The position numbers and the translations under genes were made by a program. 55,343 bases of DNA from Chlorobaculum thiosulfatiphilum. Its GTDB lineage: Bacteria > Bacteroidota > Chlorobiia > Chlorobiales > Chlorobiaceae. The DNA lies in NCBI RefSeq assembly GCF_006265165.1, contig NZ_VDCH01000017.1:1-55343 (forward strand), written 5' to 3'. Shown here one piece after another: positions 32,250 to 41,547 of this stretch; the stretch's first letter is position 1, and the number at the start of each line of letters is the position of its first letter. The notes below the pieces were generated by a model. That model was not told the DNA's origin, searched no databases, and was given only the letters and a program-made list of their open reading frames with translations.

Positions 32250-33066
32250 GGTTCTTCGAAGAATCTCGTGGGGAACAGCCCTTGCCGTTACGTCATAAAA
32301 CGATATCTCTATTGAGTTTACCGCAATAAAAAAGAATCCGGTTCCGAAAGATCCGGAAAAGGTAAAACCCTCTTGCTGAGGCCTTGCCGATTTGAATCTT
32401 GTTGTTCAGTCCTTCGGAATACCGCTTTGGTGATCTGGTGTTTGAAGTAAGTCAGCTCGTTACCGAAATGCCGCTTGAGAAGCTCTTTGACTGTACTCAA
32501 CGGTCTCAAGCCAACCGCATTGACCCCGCTTTGGCCAGTACTCTAAAAAGAAGCTCCCGGCATCAGCGCAACAAAGTTGCCAGAAATACCAGAACAGGTT
32601 TTTCAATGCCCATGCCTGCGCGGTTTTGAACTCACTGGATAGCAGATGGTTCAACTCGATCTGTTGTTGTTCGCGAAGGTTTTTAGGGTTGCGCAACCCT
32701 ATATATTTTGAGCCGATCGGACTATCGAGTTTACGAAATGCCTTGCGGCGCACCACTTCGACGGCTTCATTGAGATACTTGCTGATATGAAAACAATCAT
32801 GCAACAGATCAGCATTTGGTAATTGTTCTCGAACCGAGCTGGCAAACGGCTTCTACATGTCCACCGAGACCGCTTTGGCTTGTTCCTTTTGCTACTGGCT
32901 CAGCGTTACCAGTATAGTGCCTTGGCCGCCTCGGTAGTTCGGTGTCGACCACATCCCTTGCCTTTGATCCAGATCATTCTGACTATCGAGGTTCGGTTTG
33001 ATAATGCTCAGGATTACAATGAGTAATTTATACACCCCTTCTTTTTACGATATTCTGCAAAGAAAA
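32250..33066 (-). mobile_element. Degenerate ISL3-family element, copy A
   Basis: The element is bounded by terminal repeats: GGTTCTTCGAAGAATCTCG from 32250 and its degenerate inverted partner ending at 33066 (ACGATATTCTGCAAAGAA). The right inner sequence matches the interior of copy C at the window end (the CAGAATATCGT stretch, then AAGAAGGGGTGTAT). It carries pieces of a minus-strand transposase. At 817 bases it is shorter than an intact ISL3 element, so parts are deleted. No 8-base target duplication is visible at its edges. Confidence 0.7.
32318..32975 (-). pseudogene. ISL3-family transposase remnant
   Basis: Read on the minus strand, broken frames show ISL3 transposase pieces in order. 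These are DCFHISKYLNEAVEVVRRKA, LRNPKNLREQQQIELNHLL and FKTAQAWALKNLFWYFW (from 32804 downward), then LLKRHFGNELTYFKHQITKAV (near 32480). Frameshifts separate them and the N-terminal zinc-finger region is missing or unrecognisable. It cannot encode an active enzyme. Confidence 0.75.
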
Positions 33067-33097
33067 AAAATAATTCGATTTTTAAGGAACTTTTAAA

Positions 33098-34231
33098 ATG
33101 ATATCATTTAAAGATAATAGTCGGCAGTTAGTTGTGATTGTTAGTACAACTAACTGGAACGAGTATCCTAGATTTAGACATCAAGTTACAAGACAATTAA
33201 AAAAATATTATAATGTTTTATATGTAGAGAAGTATTGTAAGAAAACTAAAGATGAAAAAGATGGGTTTGAGATTTATGATGATAATATGATTATATACAG
33301 ATGTTCTTATTTGAGACAAAAATATCGTGTTATCTATTCTCATATTAGACCATATCATAGTCTAATTGATTATTTGTGTCGTAAAAAAATAGAAGATCTA
33401 GTAAAGCTATTGGGAAACGAACGTGTTTTTTTGGTGAATTTTGTTTATCATTTTAGCGAGTTGATGAAATCTAGTGTTTTTAGGAAAAAAATATATATAT
33501 GTAATGATGATTTTACGTCTTTGTTAAAATATCCGTGGCAAAAAAAAATGTACCAAAATTATGAAGATAAAGTGGTAAGAATTGCCGATATCTGCTTAGT
33601 GCATAGTGGTTATTTATATGATAAATTTAGGGGTAAAAATAGAAATATATATATAATGGAGCCGGGGCATGAGTTTGTCGTAGAGAAAAAAAACAAAAAA
33701 ATAAATAATGATGACCATAAGATACGAGTATGCTATATGGGTTATGTTGATGAAAGATTAAATAGTGAGTGGCTAAGTGAGATTTTATTGCAACAAAATA
33801 TGGAGTTATATTTTATTGGGCCTGTGAGCGATAAGTTTGAGTTTGATTCTATAGGTAAATATGGAAAAATTAATTTTATTAAACCGTTGTTGGGGTGCGA
33901 TTTGTATAAAAAGATGAATGATATGGATGTTTTTATTATACCATATGATTTGTCGCATCCAATTGTTAAGGCGTGTGTCCCGAACAAACTTTATCAATAT
34001 ATGGCGTGCGGTAAGCCAATTGTTATTTCTAATATGCCTCAGATTATTGGTTTTGAGGATTGTGTTATATCTAAGGCAAGTGACAAGATTGATTTTATAA
34101 AAAAAATCAATAAAATGTATTGTGATGATTCGCAGGATAAAATCAATAAAAGGTATGAGATCGCAGAGAATAATACATGGGATAAAAGAGGTGTGTTTTT
34201 ATATTCAATAATTAATGAATTATTGAGCTGA
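33098..34231 (+). CDS. Glycosyltransferase, GT-B fold (TuaH-like)
   Basis: This 377-residue protein has a two-Rossmann GT-B outline. The N-terminal half includes the RFRHQVTRQL segment typical of TuaH-like GT4 enzymes. The C-terminal half has IRVCYMGYVDERL and then KACVPNKLYQYMACGKPIVIS, where family members bind the nucleotide-sugar donor. It is cytoplasmic with no signal peptide. AAGGAAC precedes the ATG. The gene is extremely AT-rich and lies just after the ISL3 remnant. Sugar specificity cannot be read. Confidence 0.8.
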   Translation: MISFKDNSRQLVVIVSTTNWNEYPRFRHQVTRQLKKYYNVLYVEKYCKKTKDEKDGFEIYDDNMIIYRCSYLRQKYRVIYSHIRPYHSLIDYLCRKKIEDLVKLLGNERVFLVNFVYHFSELMKSSVFRKKIYICNDDFTSLLKYPWQKKMYQNYEDKVVRIADICLVHSGYLYDKFRGKNRNIYIMEPGHEFVVEKKNKKINNDDHKIRVCYMGYVDERLNSEWLSEILLQQNMELYFIGPVSDKFEFDSIGKYGKINFIKPLLGCDLYKKMNDMDVFIIPYDLSHPIVKACVPNKLYQYMACGKPIVISNMPQIIGFEDCVISKASDKIDFIKKINKMYCDDSQDKINKRYEIAENNTWDKRGVFLYSIINELLS

Positions 34232-34297
34232 GAAATGTAGATTAAGTAAGGTTTTTCTAAAAAAGAAAAGATGTTATATCTTTAGGAAGTAGCGCTG

Positions 34298-35533
34298 ATG
34301 AATATGTATAAAAGTATTGGCGAGAATGTTAGATTATTTTTAAGATATTCTATACCGTTATCAGTTGCGGTTATGTTGACTTTTATGAGGAACGGTTTTT
34401 TGTTTTTTACAAACACGTACACATTTATTGATTATATAATAAATGTATTTGTTGTTTTTTTTGCGATGATTCTTTTTGTTAAGTCAGTGATTTCTGGATA
34501 TAGGTTGTCAGATTTTTATAAGTATTTTCCGATATTATTATTTTTATTATGGGTGTTTTGTCGCGGCGTTATATTTGATTATGATCATATTATTACAAGA
34601 TCAAATATAATATCTATATTTGTGGCAGTAGTGTTGAGTATTCATATAAGGATGTCGGATTTGTTGTTATTAAGAAGGAGTTTGATGCTTATTAATCTTG
34701 TCTTTGTTGGTATCGTTATTATATACGCGCCTTATGCATTAAGTGGATTGCATAATAGCATTTTCGAAAGTAGTTTTGGTGTTAATTATAAATTTGGTAT
34801 GGATTACTCACCAGCGTCTGGAGTTGCATACCCTAGAAGCCTTTATACATTAGCTCTCGCTTGTATCGGTGGTGCTATCATAGAGAAAAAAATATTTTTG
34901 AAGGCGCTATCTATTATTATTTCATTTGTTCCAATATTCATGGGTTTTTCGACAGCTGGTAGAGGTGGTCTGTTGGGATTCATTATAGCTATTGTAGTTA
35001 TTGTGATTGGTGCTTTTTATGTGTACGGTTTAAAAAGAAAAATAAAGATGATGGTTATAATAACGTTTTTAGTCTCTATGATGTATTTATTGTATTCTGT
35101 GATGATAATGAAATTTCCTATATTGTTGAACAGGATTTATAATGATGCTGATGATGGTAGATTCGATATTTGGGAACAATCTTTGAGAGGTGTATCATTT
35201 TTAGGCGAAGGAGTATCAATGTCTTATTCGCATAACCTATTTCTTGAGTCTCTTCATGATTATGGTATTGTAGGTTTTATACTTTGTGTGTATATGATAT
35301 TTATGGTTATTGTAAACGGTGTAAGATCAATAAGAAAAAAGAAGAATATGGAAGTATTCGTTGTTTTGAGTATTGTTGCGCTACAGTTAGTAGCACAGCA
35401 ATTTTCTTTAAATATGTATTGGGCTTTTTTTTGGTCGGCAATAATACTGCCGATGAGCATTAATAGAGAAGATTCAAAAGATACACACGGCCATCTTAGA
35501 ATATCGCAAGTAAAGTCAGTAAGTGTCATATAA
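34298..35533 (+). CDS. O-antigen/capsule polymerase (Wzy-type)
   Basis: This 411-residue integral membrane protein has about 10-12 hydrophobic helices. The large periplasmic loop region contains GRGGLLGFII and, later, SYSHNLFLESLHDYGIVGFI, the histidine-containing pattern of the Wzy/O-antigen ligase (PF04932) family. In Wzy-dependent pathways it joins lipid-linked repeat units in the periplasm. GGAAG eight bases before the ATG supports the start. As usual for Wzy, the sequence is divergent and AT-rich, so a WaaL-type ligase role is a weaker alternative. Confidence 0.8.
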   Translation: MNMYKSIGENVRLFLRYSIPLSVAVMLTFMRNGFLFFTNTYTFIDYIINVFVVFFAMILFVKSVISGYRLSDFYKYFPILLFLLWVFCRGVIFDYDHIITRSNIISIFVAVVLSIHIRMSDLLLLRRSLMLINLVFVGIVIIYAPYALSGLHNSIFESSFGVNYKFGMDYSPASGVAYPRSLYTLALACIGGAIIEKKIFLKALSIIISFVPIFMGFSTAGRGGLLGFIIAIVVIVIGAFYVYGLKRKIKMMVIITFLVSMMYLLYSVMIMKFPILLNRIYNDADDGRFDIWEQSLRGVSFLGEGVSMSYSHNLFLESLHDYGIVGFILCVYMIFMVIVNGVRSIRKKKNMEVFVVLSIVALQLVAQQFSLNMYWAFFWSAIILPMSINREDSKDTHGHLRISQVKSVSVI

Positions 35534-35560
35534 AAAATCGTCTCGGCAAGTTATAAAAAA

Positions 35561-36060
35561 GGCTCTTCGCAGATTATCGTGGAAAGATTTAAGTTCGGCT
35601 CGAAATGTGTCTGGCTGCGCAATCCGGAGAAGCTGCTTAAAAAACAACAAGTTGAGTTGAGCGAGCTGATGGCAGGCGAGCTTAAAACCGGACAAGCATG
35701 GGCATTGAAAAATATGTTCCGGGTCTTCTGGCAGCGTGATTGCACCGATGCCGGGAGCTTCTTTTTCGTGTACTGGTAGCGGGTCGATGCGGTTGGTTTT
35801 TGACCCCGTTGACGAAGGTCAAAGAGCGACACCGGTGGCATTTCGACAACGTGCTGACGCGGTTCAAACACGCAATCACCAACGCGGTTTCCGAAGGCTT
35901 GAATAGCAAAATTCAGATTGTCAAAAGCCTCTGCAAGGGGGTATTCACCGTTTCGAGAGTTACCGGAACCGGATTCTGTTTTACTGCGGAAAACTGAAAA
36001 TGGTTCCCGGATCATGACGTAACGGCTCTCGGCCTTACCCACGATATTCTGCGAAGAGCC
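35561..36060 (+). mobile_element. 500 bp miniature ISL3 derivative with both ends, copy B
   Basis: The left end GGCTCTTCGCAGATTATCGT (from 35561) and right end (ACGATATTCTGCGAAGAGCC, ending at 36060) are inverted repeats differing at one position over 23 bases. Between them only a C-terminal transposase remnant survives. Immediately inside the left repeat the sequence jumps to mid-gene, showing an internal deletion. Intact ends mean it could still be moved by a transposase supplied from elsewhere. No clear target duplication is seen. Confidence 0.75.
35588..35997 (+). pseudogene. ISL3 transposase C-terminal fragment
   Basis: The first frame reads FKFGSKCVWLRNPEKLLKKQ and LKTGQAWALKNMFRVFW, then stops at a TAG (35777). 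After a frame change it continues FDNVLTRFKHAITNAVSEGL and NSKIQIVKSLCKGVF. It is related to but distinct from copy A, so the two did not arise by a recent local duplication. Confidence 0.75.
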
Positions 36061-36320
36061 TGAAATATCATGAGCGCGATAACGTAACAGCAACGAAACG
36101 ACAGTCTGCTGGGGATTCGAGTATCGTGTCACCATAAATCAGAAATATTGAATGGTTAAGTTTATTTTCATTTATTAACCAATCTACGGTTAGAATACAG
36201 AAGTGTAAAGTCACTTGGTACGCATAGAAATGAAAAGAACAAGATGCTCTACTCTCTACTATCAAAGGCAAGTAAAAAGTAAATATGCTGTCTTTTTATC
36301 GTTTCATGAAGTACTATCAT

Positions 36321-36816
36321 AAGGGCATCTCTAAAAAGTCAGTACTGACATAAGGTATTGAAATCTATCGATTTAACTGAAATATCCATATCTTGACGCA
36401 GTACCTATCAACACGACTGTACTGCCATGAAAAATATCAACCCTCTCGGTCTTTTCGACGAATATTTGCTGCTCGAACGCCTCACCAAACTCAAGGATCC
36501 GCTCGTCAAGCTTGAAGCGCATATCGACTGGCAACTCTTCGCGCCCATTCTCGAAGTGGCTTTCAACAAGCCAGCAAACCGTAACCATATGGGCTGACCG
36601 CCGTTCGACCGGTTGATGATGTTCAAACTCCTCATTCTCCAGAGCCTGTACAATCTTTCGGACGATCAGATGGAGTACCAAATCACCGATCGGTTGAGCT
36701 TCAGGCGTTTTCTGGGCCTGAAGTCCAGCGACAAGGTTCCAGACAGCAAAACGATCTGGAAATTCCGGGAAACGCTGATTCAGGAAGAACTTATCGAGGT
36801 GTTGTTTAGTTATTAA
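36321..36816 (+). pseudogene. IS5-family transposase N-terminal fragment
   Basis: The coding remnant starts at ATG 36427 (MKNINPLGLFDEYLLLERL) and has the IS5 N-terminal pattern, including PPFDRLMMFKLLILQSLYNL and YQITDRLSFRRFLGL. A TGA sits in front of PPFDR where the family has a sense codon. The frame ends at VLFSY, well short of the catalytic DDE region. GGGCATCTCTAAAAAGTC at about 36323 looks like the left IS5 end; no right end is seen. A degenerate ISL3-like end at 36819-36838 touches the break. Confidence 0.7.
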
Positions 36817-36901
36817 CTACGATACTCTTCGAAAAAACGATGATTCTAAAAATAATTATTGCGGCGATATATCGCGAATTAACCGAAATAACTAATTTCA
36901 A

Positions 36902-38125
36902 ATGAATTCAGCAGTGAAAAGCGAAAAAATAAAAGTTTTATATGCCAGTACAGTGTGCTCACAAAAAGTATTTGATTATATATATGCTAAGTCTGCTATA
37001 AAGCCTCGGATATCTATACAAAAATTTCATAAATTATTTGTTGGGGGTATAAAAGATACGGGTTTTTTTAACATAACTTCATTGTCAATATTGCCTATAA
37101 GTGCGAAAAATAATAAAAGACTACTGTGGAATGTTAATGGCGAAATTTGTGATGGGGTTAAATATGTTTACACTCGGTTCATAAATATAAGTATTCTTAA
37201 TAAGTTAATGCAGTATTTGTATGTTTTATTATATGCACTATTATGGGTTGCCAAGCCAGGGAAAAAAGTGATTGTATGTGATGTATTGACGTTGCAAGCA
37301 TCTGCCGCTATATTAATAGGGAAAATATTTCATGTAGAAGTAGTGGGGATAATTACAGATATTCCTCTAATAAGTACAAAAAGCCTATTGCGAAAAAAAG
37401 TAAATCTAATAATTAAGTTTTCAATCAAATACATTATTTATTGTATCAATCAGTGTGATAGTTACGTCATGCTAACTGAGCAGATGATGGATTGTGTAAA
37501 AAGGAAAGATAAAGATTATGTAATAATTGAAGGCTTTTCTGAACTGAACAAGACAGATGGTATAAATAATATTGGCGGTATTGATGAAAATGAAATGTCT
37601 ATATTATATGCAGGAGGTTTATATGAAGGTTTTGGAGTTAAAATGCTTATTGAAGCGTTTATGTGTCTAAGAAAAGATAATATACGTCTTGATTTATATG
37701 GTTATGGTGACATGGTCGATGAGATAAAAAAATATATGAAGATAGACAATAGGATAAGGTTTATGGGTATGGTTCCCAATAACATCGTAGTTGAAGCAGA
37801 AAAACGTTCATATTTATTAGTTAATCCTAGGCCAAGTGATATAGAAATAGCAAAATATTCATTTCCATCTAAAATTATAGAATATATGAGTTCAGGTAGG
37901 CCTGTATTGACAACAAAATTACCAGGGATTCCAAGAGAATATTATGATTACTTGTTTTTTATAGATGATGAGAGTGCTGATGGTATGAAAAAGTCTTTAG
38001 AGATAATTATTGATAAAGATAGTTCTGAAATTAATAAAATAGGCGCTAAGGCTTATGATTTTATGCGAAATAATAAAAGCGCTAAACAGCAATCATTGAA
38101 ATTTTATAAAATGATAAACAGGTAG
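36902..38125 (+). CDS. Glycosyltransferase family 4
   Basis: This 407-residue GT-B protein has a donor-binding C-terminal half with ILYAGGLYEGFGVKMLIEA, then RLDLYGYGDM, VNPRPSD and KYSFPSKIIEYMSSGRPVL, where family members carry the conserved glutamates. The N-terminal half has a hydrophobic stretch (residues about 100-120, LMQYLYVLLYALLWVAKPGKK) that could associate with the membrane, as in many GT4 enzymes acting on lipid-linked sugars. Only four bases separate it from the next gene. It is AT-rich. The transferred sugar is unknown. Confidence 0.85.
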   Translation: MNSAVKSEKIKVLYASTVCSQKVFDYIYAKSAIKPRISIQKFHKLFVGGIKDTGFFNITSLSILPISAKNNKRLLWNVNGEICDGVKYVYTRFINISILNKLMQYLYVLLYALLWVAKPGKKVIVCDVLTLQASAAILIGKIFHVEVVGIITDIPLISTKSLLRKKVNLIIKFSIKYIIYCINQCDSYVMLTEQMMDCVKRKDKDYVIIEGFSELNKTDGINNIGGIDENEMSILYAGGLYEGFGVKMLIEAFMCLRKDNIRLDLYGYGDMVDEIKKYMKIDNRIRFMGMVPNNIVVEAEKRSYLLVNPRPSDIEIAKYSFPSKIIEYMSSGRPVLTTKLPGIPREYYDYLFFIDDESADGMKKSLEIIIDKDSSEINKIGAKAYDFMRNNKSAKQQSLKFYKMINR

Positions 38126-38129
38126 AGCT

Positions 38130-39206
38130 ATGAACGTAGGGATTGTGACAATGCATAGATTGCATAATTATGGTTCTTTTTTGCAAGCATTTGCCCTAAA
38201 AAAAATAATAGAAAGTTATGGTCATTATGTCGAGTTTATAGATATTGTTAGTCCTATAAATGCTGAAATAAAACAAGGTAAATATGATGTGGAAAAATTA
38301 TTGCGTAATTGTAAGCGAGTTGTAAGATATAATTATAGGCTTAGTGATATACTAAAATGGCGACATGATATTAAATCAGTTTTTAATTCAAGTGGAAGAA
38401 CGTGGCTTGGTTATAATGATAATGTAAATGATAATGGAGAATATGATATAATTGTAATTGGAAGTGATGAGGTTTTTAATTGTGCTGATAAAGTACTCGG
38501 ATTTAGACCAGGAATGTTTGGGCATTTATTAAAAACAAAACGTAAAATATCTTATGCGGCTTCATTTGGTTACACAGTATATGATGATTTATGTGTTAAT
38601 GTTTTGCGTGAGAGGGTAAGCGAGATGTTGTCTGAGTATGAAGCAATATCTGTCAGAGATAAAAATTCATATGATATAGTTAAAAGATTGGTTGATGTTG
38701 AGCCTATAATATCATTAGATCCCGTTTTTGTATATAATTACGATGATTATATTGAAGAGGTCAATTATGGGGATTATATATTGATTTATTCATATTTAGA
38801 ACGAATTAGTAGTGATGAGTCTGCTCAGATAAAAAAGTATGCTAGCGAGAATGGGATAAAAATAATATCGCTATTTAGTTATTATAAGTGGGCTGATTAT
38901 AATTTAGCTGCAGATCCATTTAAGGTATTATCTTTGTTTAAAAGTGCAAAATGTGTGGTTACTGATACTTTTCATGGTATGGTAATGTCGATAAAATATA
39001 ATAAAAGTTTTGCTTGTTACGTGCGCGCGTCAAATTATAATAAAATAACTTATGTTTTGAAGTATTTTGATTTAGAGAGATGTGTTGTTGGGGATAAGGA
39101 CTCATTGAGGGATATATTAGATAGTGTTGTGAGCTATGATAATGTTAATGATAAAATAAATTATGAGACGCAGAAATCAATATCATATTTAGGGTCTTTC
39201 ATGTGA
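38130..39206 (+). CDS. Polysaccharide pyruvyl transferase family protein (module 2)
   Basis: This 358-residue PF04230-type protein has an N-terminal GIVTMHRLHNYGSFLQAFAL, central VIGSDEVFNC and C-terminal TDTFHGMVMSIKYNKSF. The layout matches the module 1 protein at 29670, but the sequences have diverged considerably. It is again followed on the same strand by an FrhB-like protein, 19 bases downstream. The two modules probably make two related decorations, or act at two sugar positions (inference). Confidence 0.83.
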   Translation: MNVGIVTMHRLHNYGSFLQAFALKKIIESYGHYVEFIDIVSPINAEIKQGKYDVEKLLRNCKRVVRYNYRLSDILKWRHDIKSVFNSSGRTWLGYNDNVNDNGEYDIIVIGSDEVFNCADKVLGFRPGMFGHLLKTKRKISYAASFGYTVYDDLCVNVLRERVSEMLSEYEAISVRDKNSYDIVKRLVDVEPIISLDPVFVYNYDDYIEEVNYGDYILIYSYLERISSDESAQIKKYASENGIKIISLFSYYKWADYNLAADPFKVLSLFKSAKCVVTDTFHGMVMSIKYNKSFACYVRASNYNKITYVLKYFDLERCVVGDKDSLRDILDSVVSYDNVNDKINYETQKSISYLGSFM

Positions 39207-39225
39207 TTCAAAAATAAAAATAAGA

Positions 39226-40449
39226 ATGGTCGAAAAGATTGATAATAAATTCATTGTTGATAATGATTATTGTCAACAATGTGGTACGTGTATAGGTCTA
39301 TGTACATCCAGTGCTATTTCAATGTGCCTAAGGGATGACGGCATAAGCATTTTAAGTATATTGAATGAAAAGTGCATTAATTGTGGCATGTGTTATGATG
39401 TGTGCCCAGCAAATAAAAAATTAGAAGTCGAAAATATTTATGATCATATTAAACGGATGTCATATTGTGATGCTTATGCAAAAGATGATGATATTCGTAA
39501 TTTATCTTCATCGGGTGGCGTTGCAAAAACTATAATTGTTGAAGGGCTAAATAATGGAATATTTGACGCGGTTTATGTGCTGAAAAAGAGTGATATATAC
39601 CCATATGTTGCAGGAACTTATATAGATAAAAGTGATGGGGTAAAATATGACGATATTCCGAATTCTATATACCACCCTTTGATGATGAATTTGGCACTTA
39701 AAAAAGTTAAAAAAGTAGATAAATTATTAATAGTAGGTACTCCATGTCAAATAAAAGGAGCAGAAGAGTATCTGAAAGGACGTTGTAACAAGTTGACAAA
39801 AGTGGCGCTATTTTGCAAACAACAAAAAACTTTAGATTCAACAAAATTTATAGCTAAATTATTAAACACGTCGGTTGATATAAAAAAGCCATTTTCTGCT
39901 AAATATAGGGGTGACGGATGGCCAGGCATAATAAGAATTAATAAAAAAGAAATACCGCTAGAGAATGGCGTGGCCATGTCAATGCAAAAAAGATTGTGGA
40001 CTGTAAATGGCTGTAAAATATGTGGGATTCCATTTGGTGATAAAGTTGATTTGTCATTGATGGATCCATGGGGAGGGTATTATAAAAAAAGTGATAACGG
40101 AATTACTGTTGTCGTAATTCAGTCCTCACAAGGAGAAAAAATATTAAGCGATTTAAATGCCCATATTAATATCGAAAAAAAAAGTTTTAAGCAGATAAAA
40201 AGGGTGTTTATTTTAGATGATATTCAAAGAAAGATTATTCTTATTCCTTATTTTTTAAAAGAGAAAATAAGGAAAAGAATATTGTTTGCAGGAAAAGTTA
40301 ATGATATTCAAGATGTGTTTTATAGAAATTTGGTCGAGGTTATGCCGAGAATGCCATTAAAGATATATAGTATATTGTGTAGAGTGCCTGATATAAGGGA
40401 TTTAATTCTTAGTGTAGGATATTTGAAAAAAAAATATAATCAAAAATAA
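39226..40449 (+). CDS. FrhB-like iron-sulfur flavoprotein (module 2)
   Basis: This 407-residue protein carries two [4Fe-4S] motifs (CQQCGTCIGLC and CINCGMCYDVC, about residues 15-63). The FrhB-type domain has LSSSGGVAKTI, VGTPCQIKGA and a late cysteine pair CKICGIPFGDKVDLSLMDPWGG. It has the same length as the module 1 partner but different sequence. It binds flavin and iron-sulfur in related proteins, and its role beside pyruvyl transferases is unknown. The following gene begins four bases after its stop. Confidence 0.82.
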   Translation: MVEKIDNKFIVDNDYCQQCGTCIGLCTSSAISMCLRDDGISILSILNEKCINCGMCYDVCPANKKLEVENIYDHIKRMSYCDAYAKDDDIRNLSSSGGVAKTIIVEGLNNGIFDAVYVLKKSDIYPYVAGTYIDKSDGVKYDDIPNSIYHPLMMNLALKKVKKVDKLLIVGTPCQIKGAEEYLKGRCNKLTKVALFCKQQKTLDSTKFIAKLLNTSVDIKKPFSAKYRGDGWPGIIRINKKEIPLENGVAMSMQKRLWTVNGCKICGIPFGDKVDLSLMDPWGGYYKKSDNGITVVVIQSSQGEKILSDLNAHINIEKKSFKQIKRVFILDDIQRKIILIPYFLKEKIRKRILFAGKVNDIQDVFYRNLVEVMPRMPLKIYSILCRVPDIRDLILSVGYLKKKYNQK

Positions 40450-40453
40450 AACG

Positions 40454-41476
40454 GTGTTTCAAAATAAAACTCTCCTCATAACCGGCGGTACCGGTACATT
40501 CGGTAACGCAGTTCTACGCCGGTTTCTTGAAACAGATATTGCTGAAATTCGTGTATTCAGCCGCGACGAAAAGAAGCAGGATGACATGCGCAAGGAGTAT
40601 GCTAATTCAAAGCTCAAATTCTACATTGGCGATGTACGCAACGCCGATAGCGTTCGCGATGCAATGGGGGGCGTTGATTATGTTTTCCATGCGGCGGCTT
40701 TGAAGCAGGTTCCATCATGCGAGTTTTTTCCGGTTGAAGCGTTACGTACGAACGCTCTTGGTACGCATAATGTGTTAACGCAGGCGACAGCGGCAGGAGT
40801 AAGCCGGGTTATTGTTCTCAGCACAGACAAGGCTGTCTACCCGATAAACGCTATGGGTATTTCAAAGGCAATGATGGAAAAGGTTGCCGTTGCGCAATCG
40901 CGCGTCTCTGGCGAGCGTACGGTTATTAACGTTACGCGCTACGGCAATGTCATGGCAAGCAGAGGCTCGGTTATTCCTCTGTTCCTCAAGTACCTCCAGG
41001 ATGGGCGTCCATTGACGGTTACCGATCCAAACATGACCCGCTTCATGATGAGCATTGACGATGCCGTCGATCTCGTGCTTTATGCCTTTACCAACGGAAA
41101 TCCCGGTGACACGTTCGTGCAAAAGGCTCCGAGCGCCACTATTGAAACACTTGCACTTTCGCTCAAAAAGCTCATGAATAGCGATGTTCCAGTTACCATC
41201 ATAGGAACTCGGCACGGTGAAAAACTCTATGAAAGCCTTCTGACTCGAGAAGAACTTGCTGTTGCCGAAGATCTTGGCGGTTATTATCGAGTTCCCGCGG
41301 ACAATCGCGACCTCAACTATGCCGCATATTTCAGCGAAGGATGCGAGGAGGTGTCGCTAAAAGAGGATTATAACTCTCACAATATACCGCTGCTTGATGT
41401 CGATAGCATGTGTGAACTCTTGATGACACTTGAGTGTGTGCAAAAGGCAATGAACGGTGAGCGGGTTGAACTATGA
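40454..41476 (+). CDS. fnlA: UDP-GlcNAc 4,6-dehydratase/5-epimerase (FnlA/CapE/WbjB)
   Basis: This 340-residue SDR is the right length for CapE/FnlA. It has TGGTGTFG at residues 10-17 and the distinctive LSTDKAVYPINAMGISKAMMEK, in which methionine replaces the usual tyrosine, plus YGNVMASRGSVIPLF. The enzyme dehydrates UDP-GlcNAc and inverts C5, the first step to UDP-N-acetyl-L-fucosamine. GTG at 40454 is the start. The two further enzymes of this route follow at 42039 and 43255, although an S23-type pseudogene lies between. Its G+C content is much higher than the genes before it, marking a boundary between segments. Confidence 0.92.
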   Translation: MFQNKTLLITGGTGTFGNAVLRRFLETDIAEIRVFSRDEKKQDDMRKEYANSKLKFYIGDVRNADSVRDAMGGVDYVFHAAALKQVPSCEFFPVEALRTNALGTHNVLTQATAAGVSRVIVLSTDKAVYPINAMGISKAMMEKVAVAQSRVSGERTVINVTRYGNVMASRGSVIPLFLKYLQDGRPLTVTDPNMTRFMMSIDDAVDLVLYAFTNGNPGDTFVQKAPSATIETLALSLKKLMNSDVPVTIIGTRHGEKLYESLLTREELAVAEDLGGYYRVPADNRDLNYAAYFSEGCEEVSLKEDYNSHNIPLLDVDSMCELLMTLECVQKAMNGERVEL

Positions 41477-41490
41477 GGTGAAGAAAAGAG

Positions 41491-41521
41491 ATTTTGAATT
41501 TTGGATTCTTGATTTTGAATT
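41491..41521. repeat. GATTTTGAATT-type low-complexity repeat, left copy
   Basis: Units such as ATTTTGAATTTTGGATTC and TTGATTTTGAATT precede the S23-type pseudogene. The same units recur in the same direction at 41912-41946 and inverted at 41998-42085. Confidence 0.55.
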
Positions 41522-41547
41522 ATCAGGCAGAGAAACGTCAGAATGCT

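Noticed and set aside
32823-33026. A small plus-strand ORF inside copy A
   Set aside because: It is antisense to the decayed ISL3 transposase and has no independent support.
32250-36060. Target-site duplications proving clean ISL3 insertions for copies A and B
   Set aside because: The 8 bases flanking each element do not match, so the ends have decayed or the elements have recombined.
30779-40449. True F420-dependent hydrogenase subunits
   Set aside because: No hydrogenase large or small subunit, and no F420 synthesis gene, is nearby. Context points to polysaccharide modification.
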